Shown here one piece after another: positions 44,800 through 54,353 of a stretch of 64,000 nucleotides of DNA. The stretch spans positions 62,001 through 126,000 of the forward strand of contig WHVD01000084.1 of NCBI GenBank assembly GCA_015178975.1, written 5' to 3'. Positions within the stretch are counted from its first letter, which is position 1, and each line of letters opens with the position of its first letter. This stretch comes from Hysterangium stoloniferum. Lineage: Eukaryota > Basidiomycota > Agaricomycetes > Hysterangiales > Hysterangiaceae. The notes beneath the pieces were generated by a model. It was not told the origin of the DNA. It made no database searches and was given only the letters and a program-made list of their open reading frames with translations. The position numbers and the translations under genes were made by a program.

Positions 44800-46119
44800 A
44801 ACCCCAATGGTCACAAGATTCTCAAGGTTTTATCCATCTCAATGGACGTATCTATGTTCCAGATTCCAACAATCTTCAACTCCACGTACTTCAGTACAAA
44901 CACGATCATCCAATCTCCGGACATTATAGTATTAACAATACTCTTGGTCTAATCTGTAGAGAATATACTTGGCCCAACCTCCAAGATTTCATAACCCAGT
45001 TCTGTAAGTCATACACCACCTACTTATGCTCTAAAACCCAGAGACATAAGCCGTACGGCCTTCTCAAGCAACTCCCGATACCGGAAAAACCCTGGAACTC
45101 AATTTCCATGGATTTTATTGAGCAACTTCTGACTTCCGAAAGCTTTACATCCATTCTAGTTGTTGTAGATTGATTCTCAAAACAAGGAACTTTCATACCC
45201 ACTCACAATACAATCACATCCTTACAATTAGTGGAACTTTTCATTATTTACATATTTTCCAAACATGGTATTCCATCTCACAGAACTTCCAATCAAGGCT
45301 CCAAGTTCGTCTCCCATTTCTTCCAGGCCCTCAGAAAAGCTCTTGACATGAAACTACACTTCACCTCGGGATATCATCCGGAAGGTGATGGACAAACAGA
45401 ATGTGTTAATCAAACATTGGAACAATATCTCTGCATCTATTGCAACTATCAACAGGACAATTGGAAATCCCTTCTTCCAATCGCAGAATTCACCTACAAT
45501 AACTCTCTGAATGCGACTACCGGTGTCTCCCCCTTTTTTGCCAACAAGGGCTATAATCTGAATCTCACAGTGCATTCTGAACGAGATTTAATTTGTCTGT
45601 GCTCAAGAATTTATTACTGACCTCGACGAATTATATCAAGAACTTCGGAAAGCTATTTCTTCCACCCAGGAATATTACCAACATTCTGCAGACAAAAACA
45701 GGATCCCACCTCCTGATTTTAAAATGGATGATCAGGTTTTTTTCTTCCATACCACCCGACCTTCTAAAAAACTCACTGAGAAATTCTTAGGCCCTTTCAA
45801 AATTATAGCACAAGCCAGTTCACTCTCATGGACTCTCCAACTTCCCGATAGTATGCGAACAGTCCACTCCATTTTCCACATTTCCATGTTAGAACCTTGT
45901 GTTCTTAACAAAATCCCAGAACATATTCAACCTCCACCCCCTCCAGTCATCATTGACAGAGAACCCGAATTTGAAGTTTCCAAAATTTTCTACCTATCGC
46001 TAATGATGGTTCACACCATTTACAGAAAGAAGTCATCGTCAGGCCATCCGATATATCCGAATGCGTCCTCGAGAGGTCCTTTGAGATCTGGCGGACTAAG
46101 GAATCACCACGGCCAGTGA
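44800..46119 (+). pseudogene. Ty3/Gypsy 3' fragment: integrase and C-terminal region
   Basis: It starts inside pol (QDSQGFIHLNGRIYVPDSN), then the integrase zinc-binding region HKHDHPISGHY...CKSYTTYLC and the core SMDFIEQL, with RTSNQGSKFVSHF at the second catalytic position and NQTLEQYLCIYCNYQQDNWK. One TGA (45171-45173) sits after LVVVD, and a frameshift follows RDL near 45590. After it come FLGPFKIIAQASS, SIFHISMLEPCV and the start of a chromodomain linker (EPEFEVSKI), then the homology stops. In the catalytic triad the second Asp is replaced by Asn. It is a diverged relative of 2537-7165. Confidence 0.88.
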
Positions 46120-46269
46120 ACAATCTCGCAATGTGTTCCTACAACGTCAAAATATTGCAGTCATGCATCACTCCACTGGATGCGATAGCTCCGTACACAA
46201 GTCCTGGATATTTAGCCACCCCCCCCTGCAATAAATTCGAGGCATGCAAAGTGCAGGAAGGTCTTTTGC

Positions 46270-46870
46270 ATTTCCTGTTGTGGCAGTAACATCAGTATTA
46301 ACTAAGAAATTTGCAAAATCAGCGATACTTGATCGTTGGTAAACTACCACAGTGATTCTGTGGAAAATCTAGAAACAAGGATTATGGTCAAGCCACCTGT
46401 AGTTTCACTACAACACCACTGTTAATGGAAGATAAATGAGCAGTTCCTGGTGCTTCCCCTCCATCAATTACAATCATAGGACCACCAAGTCTGTAGAATT
46501 GGCTGTAAACCCCAGTAGTGTTGCTGGAGTGTGAACATGTTGTGAAACAAAATGATCAAGACGCTAGATCAATGTACCTTGAATGATCCCGGGAGATGGC
46601 TTCTGAAATGGGCACATCACAAATCTTATCCACTATGAGTCGATAATCATATGGTCTGTCAAATTATAATCGGTTTCAGGAGGGGGTAGTGTCTGTTAGG
46701 TCCAGTAAAATTGTTTCTTTTATCTGAAAGATTCCCACCAATATCTTTGAGCCTCTAGAAGTATCCTGGACATCGTAGAGGGCTTGGAGCCTCGGCCCAG
46801 CACCTGAAACCATTTTACTGATACAAACAAGTCAGAATCTCCATATGGGAAAAGCTACTGATAGATAATT
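46270..46870 (-). other. Possible multi-exon gene or remnant, unrecognised
   Basis: Minus-strand coding-like blocks in order: MVSGAGPRLQALYDVQDTSR (about 46813-46754), PYDYRLIVDKICDVPISEAI (about 46660-46600), VYSQFYRLGGPMIVIDGGEA (about 46510-46450) with GTAHLSSINSGVVVKLQ, and VVYQRSSIADFANFLVNTDV (about 46350-46290). Borders such as CACACTCCAG and TTCCACAG look like intron ends. No family is recognised, and phases could not be fully reconciled. Confidence 0.35.
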
Positions 46871-47219
46871 AACATAGAAACGTGAGATATTTTAATACAC
46901 GGCCTGTGAGGAAAATGGCCAATGCAAGTAATCCAGTGAGCCTTAGAAGATTCAAGCTTCAAGTCTCTGGTAGCATCAGAAAGCATTGACCGAGAGAAAA
47001 AAATGAAACAAGAACAATACTAAGTAAAATTCGGGGTGTAACAGTAGAGCATCCAAAAACTAGCCCGCGTACATAGATTTATATTTAATTGAGGACCAGT
47101 CAACAATCCACAATTTCGCAAGATCCCGCAAGAAGGCATTATCACATGACAGTGGTGCTGAACCGTGGTAGTATCAGTGATAGTGCACTCTATCGCTTCT
47201 AGCGTCGTGCTGCAATACC

Positions 47220-48285
47220 ATGAGGAGCCTTGAGGAGAAAACTCCGCTATTATCCCAAATTACACCCAAGAAATCTAGCCCAAAGTACGTGTTGGTGATC
47301 CAGGGAGGAGCGGGTACAATGAATAGGGCTGGTTCAACACCTGCTCAGAGAGCTCAGTATCATGCAGGGCTAGCGTATGCTCTGAGAGAGGGCTACAATG
47401 TGTTAACTGAGGGAGGAGAAGCATTGGATGCAGTATAACAAATAGAATATCTCAGTTGATGCGCAGCGTTAATCGACTAAGTTGTACGAAGTACCTATAA
47501 CAAATAGAATATCTCAGTCGACACGCAGCGTGAATCGACTGAGGTATAATGTAATAACCATGGTGGTTCTTATACGAAATTTGAGGGTGGAAATTATGGA
47601 GTGAACAATATCAGAGGAATATAACGGGTGATCGAGAAACAATCTATGAGACACAATCAGTGCCTTGTAGCCCTGTGGTATATTGTAACGGTCTTTGTTG
47701 CTCTTGTGATCGTGAGCATGCGGTAGCCCCTTCATGAGCATGCAGTAGCCCCTTCGCGAGCATGCGATAGCCCCTTACTACAACACGCAGTCATAGCTGC
47801 AGTGGCGGCGATGGAAGGTAGTTACACGATCATGTGCCCTGTAAATGATAATCAAACGGGAGTGTAGACAATCCGCTATTCAACTCGTGAAAGGCGCAGT
47901 GTTCAACGTCGCAGGCAAAGTTCGTTCTTCAAGTTTCGTCTTGTTCTTTGGGTATAGTGTTCATGTGCCACTTTAGAACGAGCTTGAGACTTCAGTCATG
48001 CTGTCCAAGCCGCCCACCTCACACCCAAACATTCCTGCCACACGACGGGGCATGTCCTTGACACTTCTTACACACGCAAAGAATCCCTCTCAGCTTGTAC
48101 GTGCACTCTACTTGCACCCAGAGCTTGTCCCACACGCAGCATTGTCTGGTGCCCCTGCAGAAGACATCGGAGCTCAGCTCGGAGAGACACTTGTTGATCC
48201 CTCGTATTTCTATACGGAAAACCGGTGGAAAGAGCACCGTAGAGGACTGGGACTGCCAGAGGACCCCGTGCCTTATCCGAGACCG
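47220..48285 (+). pseudogene. Isoaspartyl peptidase/L-asparaginase (Ntn-hydrolase family), disrupted
   Basis: Exon 1 (ATG 47220) reads YVLVIQGGAGTMNRAGSTPA and GYNVLTEGGEALDAV, the conserved N-terminus of threonine-type asparaginases. A 352-bp insertion (47435-47786) splits the next codons; the gene resumes at 47792 as IAAVAAME, with an intron at 47818-47868. Then NPLFNS and GAVFNVAGK follow with one base lost between them (about 47893). After an intron ending TTTAG at 47972 come NELETSVMLSKPPTSHPNIP and LGETLVDPSYFYTENRWKEH, ending at LGLPEDPVPYP, where a copia gag fragment in opposite orientation abuts (about 48285). The threonine nucleophile segment (GTVGAVA in the family) is missing, so the gene is dead. 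Confidence 0.85.
47435..47786. mobile_element. 352-bp insertion in the asparaginase gene
   Basis: It is flanked by the duplication GCAGT (47430-47434 and 47787-47791). One side holds two copies of TATAACAAATAGAATATCTC, each followed by a CAGTCGA...TCGACTG-type hairpin. The other side holds three 22-bp units of GAGCATGCGGTAGCCCCTTC type. The 5-bp duplication and TGTTGTAG start on the minus strand suggest a solo LTR, but the termini are not canonical. Confidence 0.65.
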
Positions 48286-48775
48286 AAATTGTGATAGCAT
48301 GTCCAGCCTCCAACAATTTGAGCCTAATGGAATCTATCTGAGATTTATATTTGATAATTCCCATCCTGTTGTAATGCATGCGAACGAGCTCTGAAAGCAG
48401 CGTCGCTCGACTATTGGCCAATAGTGTTCCGTAGGTCATCTTTAAAGTTTCCCATGCGTTAACTGGATTATTATCCACCATTATAGCCACCCTGGGCTCG
48501 TCTTCAATGCACAGCATAATCTTGCTGTAGGCCCTCTTCTTTCAAAGCTCCCAGGCCTCTTCAATATCAAGTTCCTCTTTCGTAGGAACCTTTTGATCTG
48601 CACATATGGGATCTGCAAGTTCTCTGGCTACTACCTTCCATTGATTAAGTGACTCGAGCACGATCCTCATGCTCATGCTCCATGTGAAATAATTGTCCTT
48701 CCTCAATTTCGGGAAGACCTGATAAGCACTCCCAGTGCTTATTTCATAATCCTTTACTTTTTTCAAGGTGGCCAT
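48286..48775 (-). pseudogene. Ty1/Copia gag fragment
   Basis: The minus-strand frame from the ATG at 48775 reads YQVFPKLRKDNYFTWSMSMR and ESLNQWKVV, then a TGA at 48542-48544 (family Arg or Lys position), then AYSKIMLCIEDE and AWETLKMTYGTLLANSRATL, ending near LEAGHAIT. This is typical of copia gag. The remainder of the element is absent and its end is fused to the asparaginase remnant. Confidence 0.75.
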
Positions 48776-49862
48776 ATTAACAAATCAAATTGTATTTCAA
48801 CTTGATCAATATGAAGAGCTGGGCCCATAACCTAAAGATGTTTTGAATATCTCAGCGTAAAACATTCACTATATTGTACTATATTTAAAGACGTTTTGAA
48901 TACTAAATACATATAAGTTCCGAGTATTTTAGTCCAGCTACAGAGAGGGCATATTTCACTCCAAAAATACCTTTGCCGCATTTGTAAAGTCAATTCTTCG
49001 CTGTGCCCAGTTTGCCAATAAACTGATGAAATTTTTTTCCACTTTCTCATGTCATATCAGCCTTTGAAGAACTTGGAGAATGGATGGGATTAGTCCCTAG
49101 ACTACTCTTCACTGTCCCAAATCTTCTTTCTGACGAACTTTCAAAAATGTATGGGCTACGTCACCTTGTGGAGAGTACGCTTCGAGTTTGTGGAACTTGC
49201 TTTGTAAACTGGTGAAGCTTCAGTAGTCATTATTGGACTTTACATTGTAACTAGAGTTTCAAGAAGGCAGAGCAGTACAAAATATGAATATAAACCATGA
49301 GGGCATAACTGAACGAGCACTACAATTCAACTAAACCTTTGTATTTAGCAACATTCTCCTCAGCAGTGCCCTCCCAAGACGTCCCTTCTTGCACACAAGC
49401 CTTCCAAGATGGTGATCTGTAAGTTGCAAGAAGTATCTCCTCGATGGCATTTGCATCCAAATGGAGGGACATCATCCCAGGTCTTTGTCCACTGGAAGAG
49501 CCTCCAAGGGCAATATTGGCACGGTTAGCATAGAAAAGAGTCGGTTAGCATAGAAAACAGAGGGGACGGGTTGAACTTACTGGGGACCACTGGAACATGA
49601 AGTGATGACCTTGAGAACATGTGTGTTAGATTAGGAAGAAGGGATATGGTTTGGATGCACTGAGAAATCTGGAAAACATGATGACAGCCTCAGAAAAGAG
49701 TCAGTTAGCATAGAAAACAGAGGGGACAGGTTGAACTCACTGGGGACCACTGTCACATTTTAGATCACACATTGGGAAATATTTTGATTGACAATAAATA
49801 ATAGGCAGAGTTGATGTCCAGATCATTCTGGAGCTGATAATTATTAGTTGCAAATACTCTCT
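48776..49862. other. Non-coding interval with a 60-bp direct repeat
   Basis: 49533-49592 and 49693-49752 are direct repeats (three mismatches) containing GGTTAGCATAGAAAACAGAG-like sequence. A short protein-like plus-strand stretch at 49050-49215 (LGEWMGLVPRLLFTVPNLL) is not recognised. Confidence 0.5.
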
Positions 49863-49952
49863 ATTATTGATCCACCAGGTCGCAAAGCAACCGAGTAAGG
49901 TTGTGGGGTGGTAGCATGGTGGGGGCTTGCCCCCCACGGGTCACAGCCTTGT
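49863..49952 (+). repeat. 90-bp hairpin element, copy B
   Basis: Same as 43547-43636 with about four substitutions. Two G-to-A changes break the GGTCGC/GCGACC stem. It lies 150 bp upstream of the RPEL gene start. Confidence 0.85.
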
Positions 49953-50101
49953 ATCTCTTAATGGGGGGGCGGAAAATTAGGCGCAACGCGGACGCAGATA
50001 TATTAGTCATGTGCCGGTTTGTAACATCACGTGAATCGGCCGTGATGTCATATGATCCTGATTCAGTCGGTTGCTCTGCTCTGGATCCTTTGTTAACTCC
50101 C

Positions 50102-50664
50102 ATGAGTAGGTCACGAACTTATCCCAAGGTTGGGATGAGTACTGATAAAACTTCATAGCGACTGAAAATATCCCACAAACTGCAACTAACGTCACGACCA
50201 ACGCGATTATCGATGACACGAAGGCTAATATTCCCCAAGAAGATAGTATCGACCCCGCTACCGCCCGTCGGGAGCTAGAGCGTAAACTAACCAACAGACC
50301 CGAGAAGCAAGAGCTCGTTGACAAGAATATTCTCAAAGGCATGCTATCGCGTGACATGTGCATTGTCAAGTACCTAATTTACTAGCCGGGATCCAGATTC
50401 GAAAGTTGCGCCCGCACTGCAGGCTGCACAGGCCCATCTGCAGAGGTCTCAGCTTGAGGTATTATTTCAACCACGCGTATAGCAAAAGACATCTACTTAA
50501 GCATGCCAACACAGGATAAGTTGGATCAGGCGCTACAACACCGGCCCCCCGCGGAAGATCTCGTCAAGAGTGGAATACTTCACGGTGCGTGTTCCTGACT
50601 CTACATTAATAAGGCTTGCATCAACACTGAGATGGAAGGGGATGAGGCACCGCCCTCGAAATGA
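50102..50664 (+). CDS. RPEL-repeat protein
   Basis: RPEL repeats bind G-actin in animals; fungal proteins of this type are small and of unclear role. Proposed exons are 50102-50105 (only ATGA), 50159-50338, 50397-50458, 50515-50584, and a last exon from 50632. Repeat 1 reads RRELERKLTNRPEKQELVDK with NILK, and repeat 2 reads DKLDQALQHRPPAEDLVKSG with ILH; both show the RP and IL landmarks. The micro-exon is inferred because the frame TENIPQTATNV has no upstream ATG, while ATG-A|GTAGGT...CATAG|CG gives a start with an ACTGAT branch site. Intron 2 (50339-50396) would be GC-AG. The last junction is uncertain: phase gives a stop at 50645, whereas the more typical tail MEGDEAPPSK ends at 50664. 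It is convergent with the FAM210-like gene, 120 bp away. Confidence 0.75.
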
Positions 50665-50783
50665 AGCGATGCTAGGGTCATGAAAAGGATTTATATGATA
50701 TATGTTACCCAATAGCGGACAGTCTGACCTTCTTTTTCGACTTGATATTACGTGTTATGAAGTGTATGATACCGGTGGATTAA

Positions 50784-51419
50784 TCAATCTTTGGAAGCAT
50801 CAGAGTCTCTCGAACTGCGTCTGACCCTTTCGCGAATTTCCCTGCCTGCCCTTCGCGCCCCGTCGGCGCCATTCCACCCCCGCTGGCGCAGCCATCCTAC
50901 TAATCTTGGCGTGACAGCTGCCGTCAAGCCGATACGAACAGGTAGGAAGAGAGTTTTGTGGACAGTGTACGCTAAGACGAGCATGGCGTACATGCCCTCA
51001 TTCCCCCCCGCAGCGGCTTTGGAGTCGGGGCCCTCAGGCGGCGTGTGACCAATGAGATCATATACGAAGCTTTTAGCGGCGGACGTCACAGAGGAGACAT
51101 AATCAGCTCCGAGGAGGTTGATTGCGGCAAATGCCACGCCGAAATCGAGGGTTGAAATTACCACGTAGACCCCGAGTGCGTACCAGCCGTACGATTTTAT
51201 GAGCGATTTTAAACGACCAGAGAGATTCTGGGGTGGCTCTGGAGTCGTTGGAGACGGCGATGTTGTATGACGTATTCGAGAAGAGGCGAATGAGCGGAGA
51301 AAAGAGGTTGGAGTGGTGGAAATCCGAGGATGAGTTATTCGAGCTATTCGAGTTATGGGGAGTAGGGGACGGGTTGTAGCCCTAGTTAGGGTGGGTAAAG
51401 CTCGAAAGAAACTGCGCAT
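50784..51419 (-). CDS. FAM210/DUF1279-domain mitochondrial protein (yeast NAT2-like)
   Basis: A single exon of 211 residues. The ATG at 51419 (MRSFFRALPTLTRATTRPLL) was chosen because it begins an Arg/Ser/Thr-rich, acid-poor presequence of about 55 residues with no upstream ATG in frame. The DUF1279 domain covers about residues 68-165: LKSLIKSYGWYALGVYVVIS, then LDFGVAFAAINLLGADYVS (first membrane helix) and MLVLAYTVHKTLFLPVRIGL (second hydrophobic segment) before VTPRLVGWLRQRGW. The tail is highly basic. Family members are inner-mitochondrial-membrane proteins with poorly defined roles in mitochondrial gene expression. It is divergent from the SAMDC gene, with 216 bp between start codons. 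Confidence 0.85.
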   Translation of the reverse strand: MRSFFRALPTLTRATTRPLLPITRIARITHPRISTTPTSFLRSFASSRIRHTTSPSPTTPEPPQNLSGRLKSLIKSYGWYALGVYVVISTLDFGVAFAAINLLGADYVSSVTSAAKSFVYDLIGHTPPEGPDSKAAAGGNEGMYAMLVLAYTVHKTLFLPVRIGLTAAVTPRLVGWLRQRGWNGADGARRAGREIRERVRRSSRDSDASKD

Positions 51420-51635
51420 GTGGAAATGACAGGAAGCGTTCAATCAGTATAATAAGAAAATTTGAGGGACAAATGTCGGTAGCCGAGCTCCGTTACATGT
51501 GGCTTAGCGGTGGCTGTTAGGTAATCAGTGTGGCGTGACTACATATTTAGGCGTTGTACACTTACTGAATTACCTGGACTTTTTCCCCCCCCCACCCTCA
51601 CATGCAACAAGCTCCCTCCTTTCTTCCAAAGCACC

Positions 51636-52963
51636 ATGTCGGATATCGCTAGCACCCCCAACTACGCAACTCAAATCGACCTGGTCAACTCGTCTCCATT
51701 TGAAGGTCCCGAAAAACTCCTCGAAATATGGTTCGGCCCTGCTGCAGACGAACCTAGTGCACCCAGTGCAAAACTAGGCCTTCGCGCTGTCAATAGAAAA
51801 GTATGGGAGGATATGCTTGACATCGTCAGGTGTAAAGTGTTGAACATGATAGAAGGCACAGAAGTGGATGCCTATCTCCTCAGGTGGTCCTTCCCAGTTC
51901 ACCCTTCGTTGCGTCGGGACTCACTTTTTGCTTTACACCACTCGCTAGTGAATCTTCATTATTTGTCTTTTCACACAAGGTCATACTCAAAACATGCGGT
52001 ACAACCCTCAATCTTCTAGGGCTCCCCCGCATTCTCGACATTGCAGCGACCCATTGCGGTCTCAAGACGGTTTACCGCTTCTTCTACTCGCGAAAGTCAT
52101 TCATGTTCCCTGAACGTCAGCAGGGGCCTCATAGAGAATGGCGCGCCGAAGTTGAGTATCTCGACAACATTTTCGGAGGAAAGCGTGGTGCCGCATACAC
52201 CGTCGGCAAAGTCAATGGCGACCATTGGCTCCTCTATCTCACCAACCCAAGCGACGACGGCGAAAGTGCCAACAGTTCTGACATCGAGACGGATGTCGAC
52301 ATTCCTATCACTCCTGTCGCCCTCGATGAAGACTACACCCTCGAAATTTTAATGACCAAGCTTTCCTGCGACGCTCGTTCTGCGTTCTTCTTCCCGACGA
52401 CGGAATCCGAATCCGATTCCATAGCCGATGCTCAGTCTCGAGCAGACGTCGTATCCCACAAACTCGGTATCGACTCATTATTCCCTGCATCTATGACCAC
52501 TCTCGACGCATTCGCCTTCACGCCGTGTGGTTATAGTGCAAATGCACTCCTTCGTCCAGCAAAGGGCCCAGAGGGCTACTATACTATTCACGTTACCCCG
52601 GAAGAAGGGTGGAGCTTCGCCAGTTTTGAGTGTAATGTGCCTTTGTCACACTACAAAACTTCCGCCGAAGCGACTAAAGTCTTACCGGACCTTCGAACCC
52701 TCATTCAACGTGTTGTTCAAATATTTCAACCAGGGCATTTGTCCCTGACACTGTTCATGACATCTCCCAACCCCCCTTTCTCGAACGGACACGTCAATGG
52801 CCTTCCCAATGGCAAGGAGCAGGCCCTGATGGAGGCGCCTGTGGATTCAGCCCATCGCGCCTTTAAGGAGGCGCTTACGTCCAAAGGTTATAAGCGAACC
52901 GACAAAATTAATTACGAGTTTGGCGGGTATGATTTGGCGTTCGCTAGTTTTGAAGCTCGGTGA
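51636..52963 (+). CDS. SPE2: S-adenosylmethionine decarboxylase proenzyme
   Basis: It makes decarboxylated AdoMet for spermidine and spermine synthesis in the cytosol. Two exons (51636-51883 and 51949-52963, intron 65 bp) give 420 residues, normal for the eukaryotic enzyme. Exon 1 encodes FEGPEKLLEIWFGP, typical of the N-terminal beta chain. The autocatalytic cleavage site ESS is present (S83-E84-S85-S86, LSESSLFVF), where Ser85 would become the pyruvoyl group, followed by KTCGTT with the catalytic Cys. Other conserved blocks are TVYRFFYSRKSFMFPERQ, GAAYTVGKVNGDHWLLYL, FAFTPCGYSANAL, IHVTPEEGWSFASFECN and FQPGHLSLTLF. The start follows a pyrimidine-rich leader and precedes MSDIASTPNYATQ. The intron splits the Ser83 codon, two residues before the cleavage point. 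It looks intact. Confidence 0.95.
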
Positions 52964-53472
52964 CATGTCTCATTTTACCGAATTGAAATTCCTCTCTTCC
53001 ACTCATAAATTGAGGCCTTTGTACATAATTGACTTCTTCGGTTGTCACGTCATTTGCAAATGCACCTCACCTGATTTGAAGCACGTCTTGAATGATTACA
53101 GCGTTTTCACAAAACGGTCCACCTATATGGAATAACTACATGCCCGATCGAGTCTTTCTCCCGTATTTAATTACTATTTATTATTCAAGCGACAGTATCA
53201 TTAGGGATTCCAATATACTTCCGTAGTTCTTGCGTTCATGATGCATTGGAGGAGAGGGGGCAGGGGGAATCTGCGGTAGAGCGGCCACCAACGATGCCCA
53301 AAAATATATTGCATTATGTCGGTGATTTTGGTGCGTCGTCAAAGCAAACAAGAATGGAGGGCTAACGCCTATATGATTTTATGATGTTGATTTTACAAGC
53401 CGAAGACCCCAGTTCTGGTAGGTTTTGAGGAACAAGCAACCACCGTGCTAAGGGCCCAGCTTGTTATTAATT
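52964..53472. other. Intergenic region
   Basis: 3' flank of the SAMDC gene, then unremarkable non-coding sequence. Confidence 0.35.
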
Positions 53473-53740
53473 TTACTGATGCTCAAATTTGAGTTGGGCG
53501 GGATGGTCTGAGAGGTCGTCGATGTATTTTAGGGCGGCTTGATTATCAGAGAAAAAGAGGAAGTGTTTAACTTCAGGGAGGTTGGGGGTGATGTTGGACA
53601 GAGTAGCGCAGGTGCTTGCTAGGGCGAACATTTCCGCATCGTAGATACCTGACCTTCCATAGGAGAACCAGGTCAAATAAATTTGCCAAACTGTCAAATC
53701 ACTGGCCGTTGTCGAGTACAAAACTATGAATCATCTTCCC
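53473..53740 (-). pseudogene. RNase H fragment of a non-LTR retrotransposon
   Basis: The minus-strand frame reads YSTTASDLTVWQIYLTWFSY, then IYDAEMFALASTCATLSNI and HFLFFSDNQAALKYIDDLSD ending HPAQ. The D-A-E-M and SDNQAA motifs are those of the RNase H domain found in agaric LINE-type proteins. The rest of the element is missing. Confidence 0.6.
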
Positions 53741-54353
53741 GGGATAATTGCGAACGATTCTTTGGGACTTTTTGCAACTCCTGTTGTCACTTATGCAACT
53801 CTTTTTGCGACTTTTTGCGACCTTTGGCGACTTTTTGACTTCGCAACTCTTCGCGACTCTGTGACTTTGTGTGACTCCTTAATTGGGGGACTACGAAACC
53901 TGACTCACATAGTAGTTGCAATTCTTTGCGATTCCTTCTGATTCCTTGTAATTCCTTGTGATTTATTCTTTGCGATTTTGCGGTCTGGGATTTTATATAC
54001 ATCAGAATAATATTGCTCTTGAAATCTTCCAGTGCATGTGACGAAAAACACAAATAAAACACAGCTTTCGCATCGCTACTCGATTTCGGACCTTTTTCCT
54101 GAGAGTTACCTGAATGCTATAAAATCAATCAAAGTGTATCATAATTACTGAGTCTTTTCATTGGCGAAGTCATGGTTTAAGATAGAGAAAATTGTGATGG
54201 TCGTTGGGATGAACCACTGCTGGTCACATGTTCCCCTATATTTAGGGGAAGAATCTTCAAAAATTACTGAATGCTGCTACCTAGCAGAGAAATTCAACAT
54301 AGATATACCAAGTCAGACGAGGGCACCACAACAATAATAATACCTGCGCCCAA
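53741..54353. other. Intergenic region with GCGACT-rich irregular repeats
   Basis: Irregular repeats of GCGACTTTTTGCGACC/GCAACTC type occupy about 53755-53990. No gene. Confidence 0.45.

Noticed and set aside
50007..50369. Minus-strand 120-codon ORF with a hydrophobic stretch
   Set aside because: It is antisense to the RPEL-repeat exon, whose plus-strand reading has clear family motifs.
53787..54062. Minus-strand 91-codon ORF, Lys/Arg/Glu-rich
   Set aside because: Produced by the irregular GCGACT/GCAACT repeats; no homology recognised.
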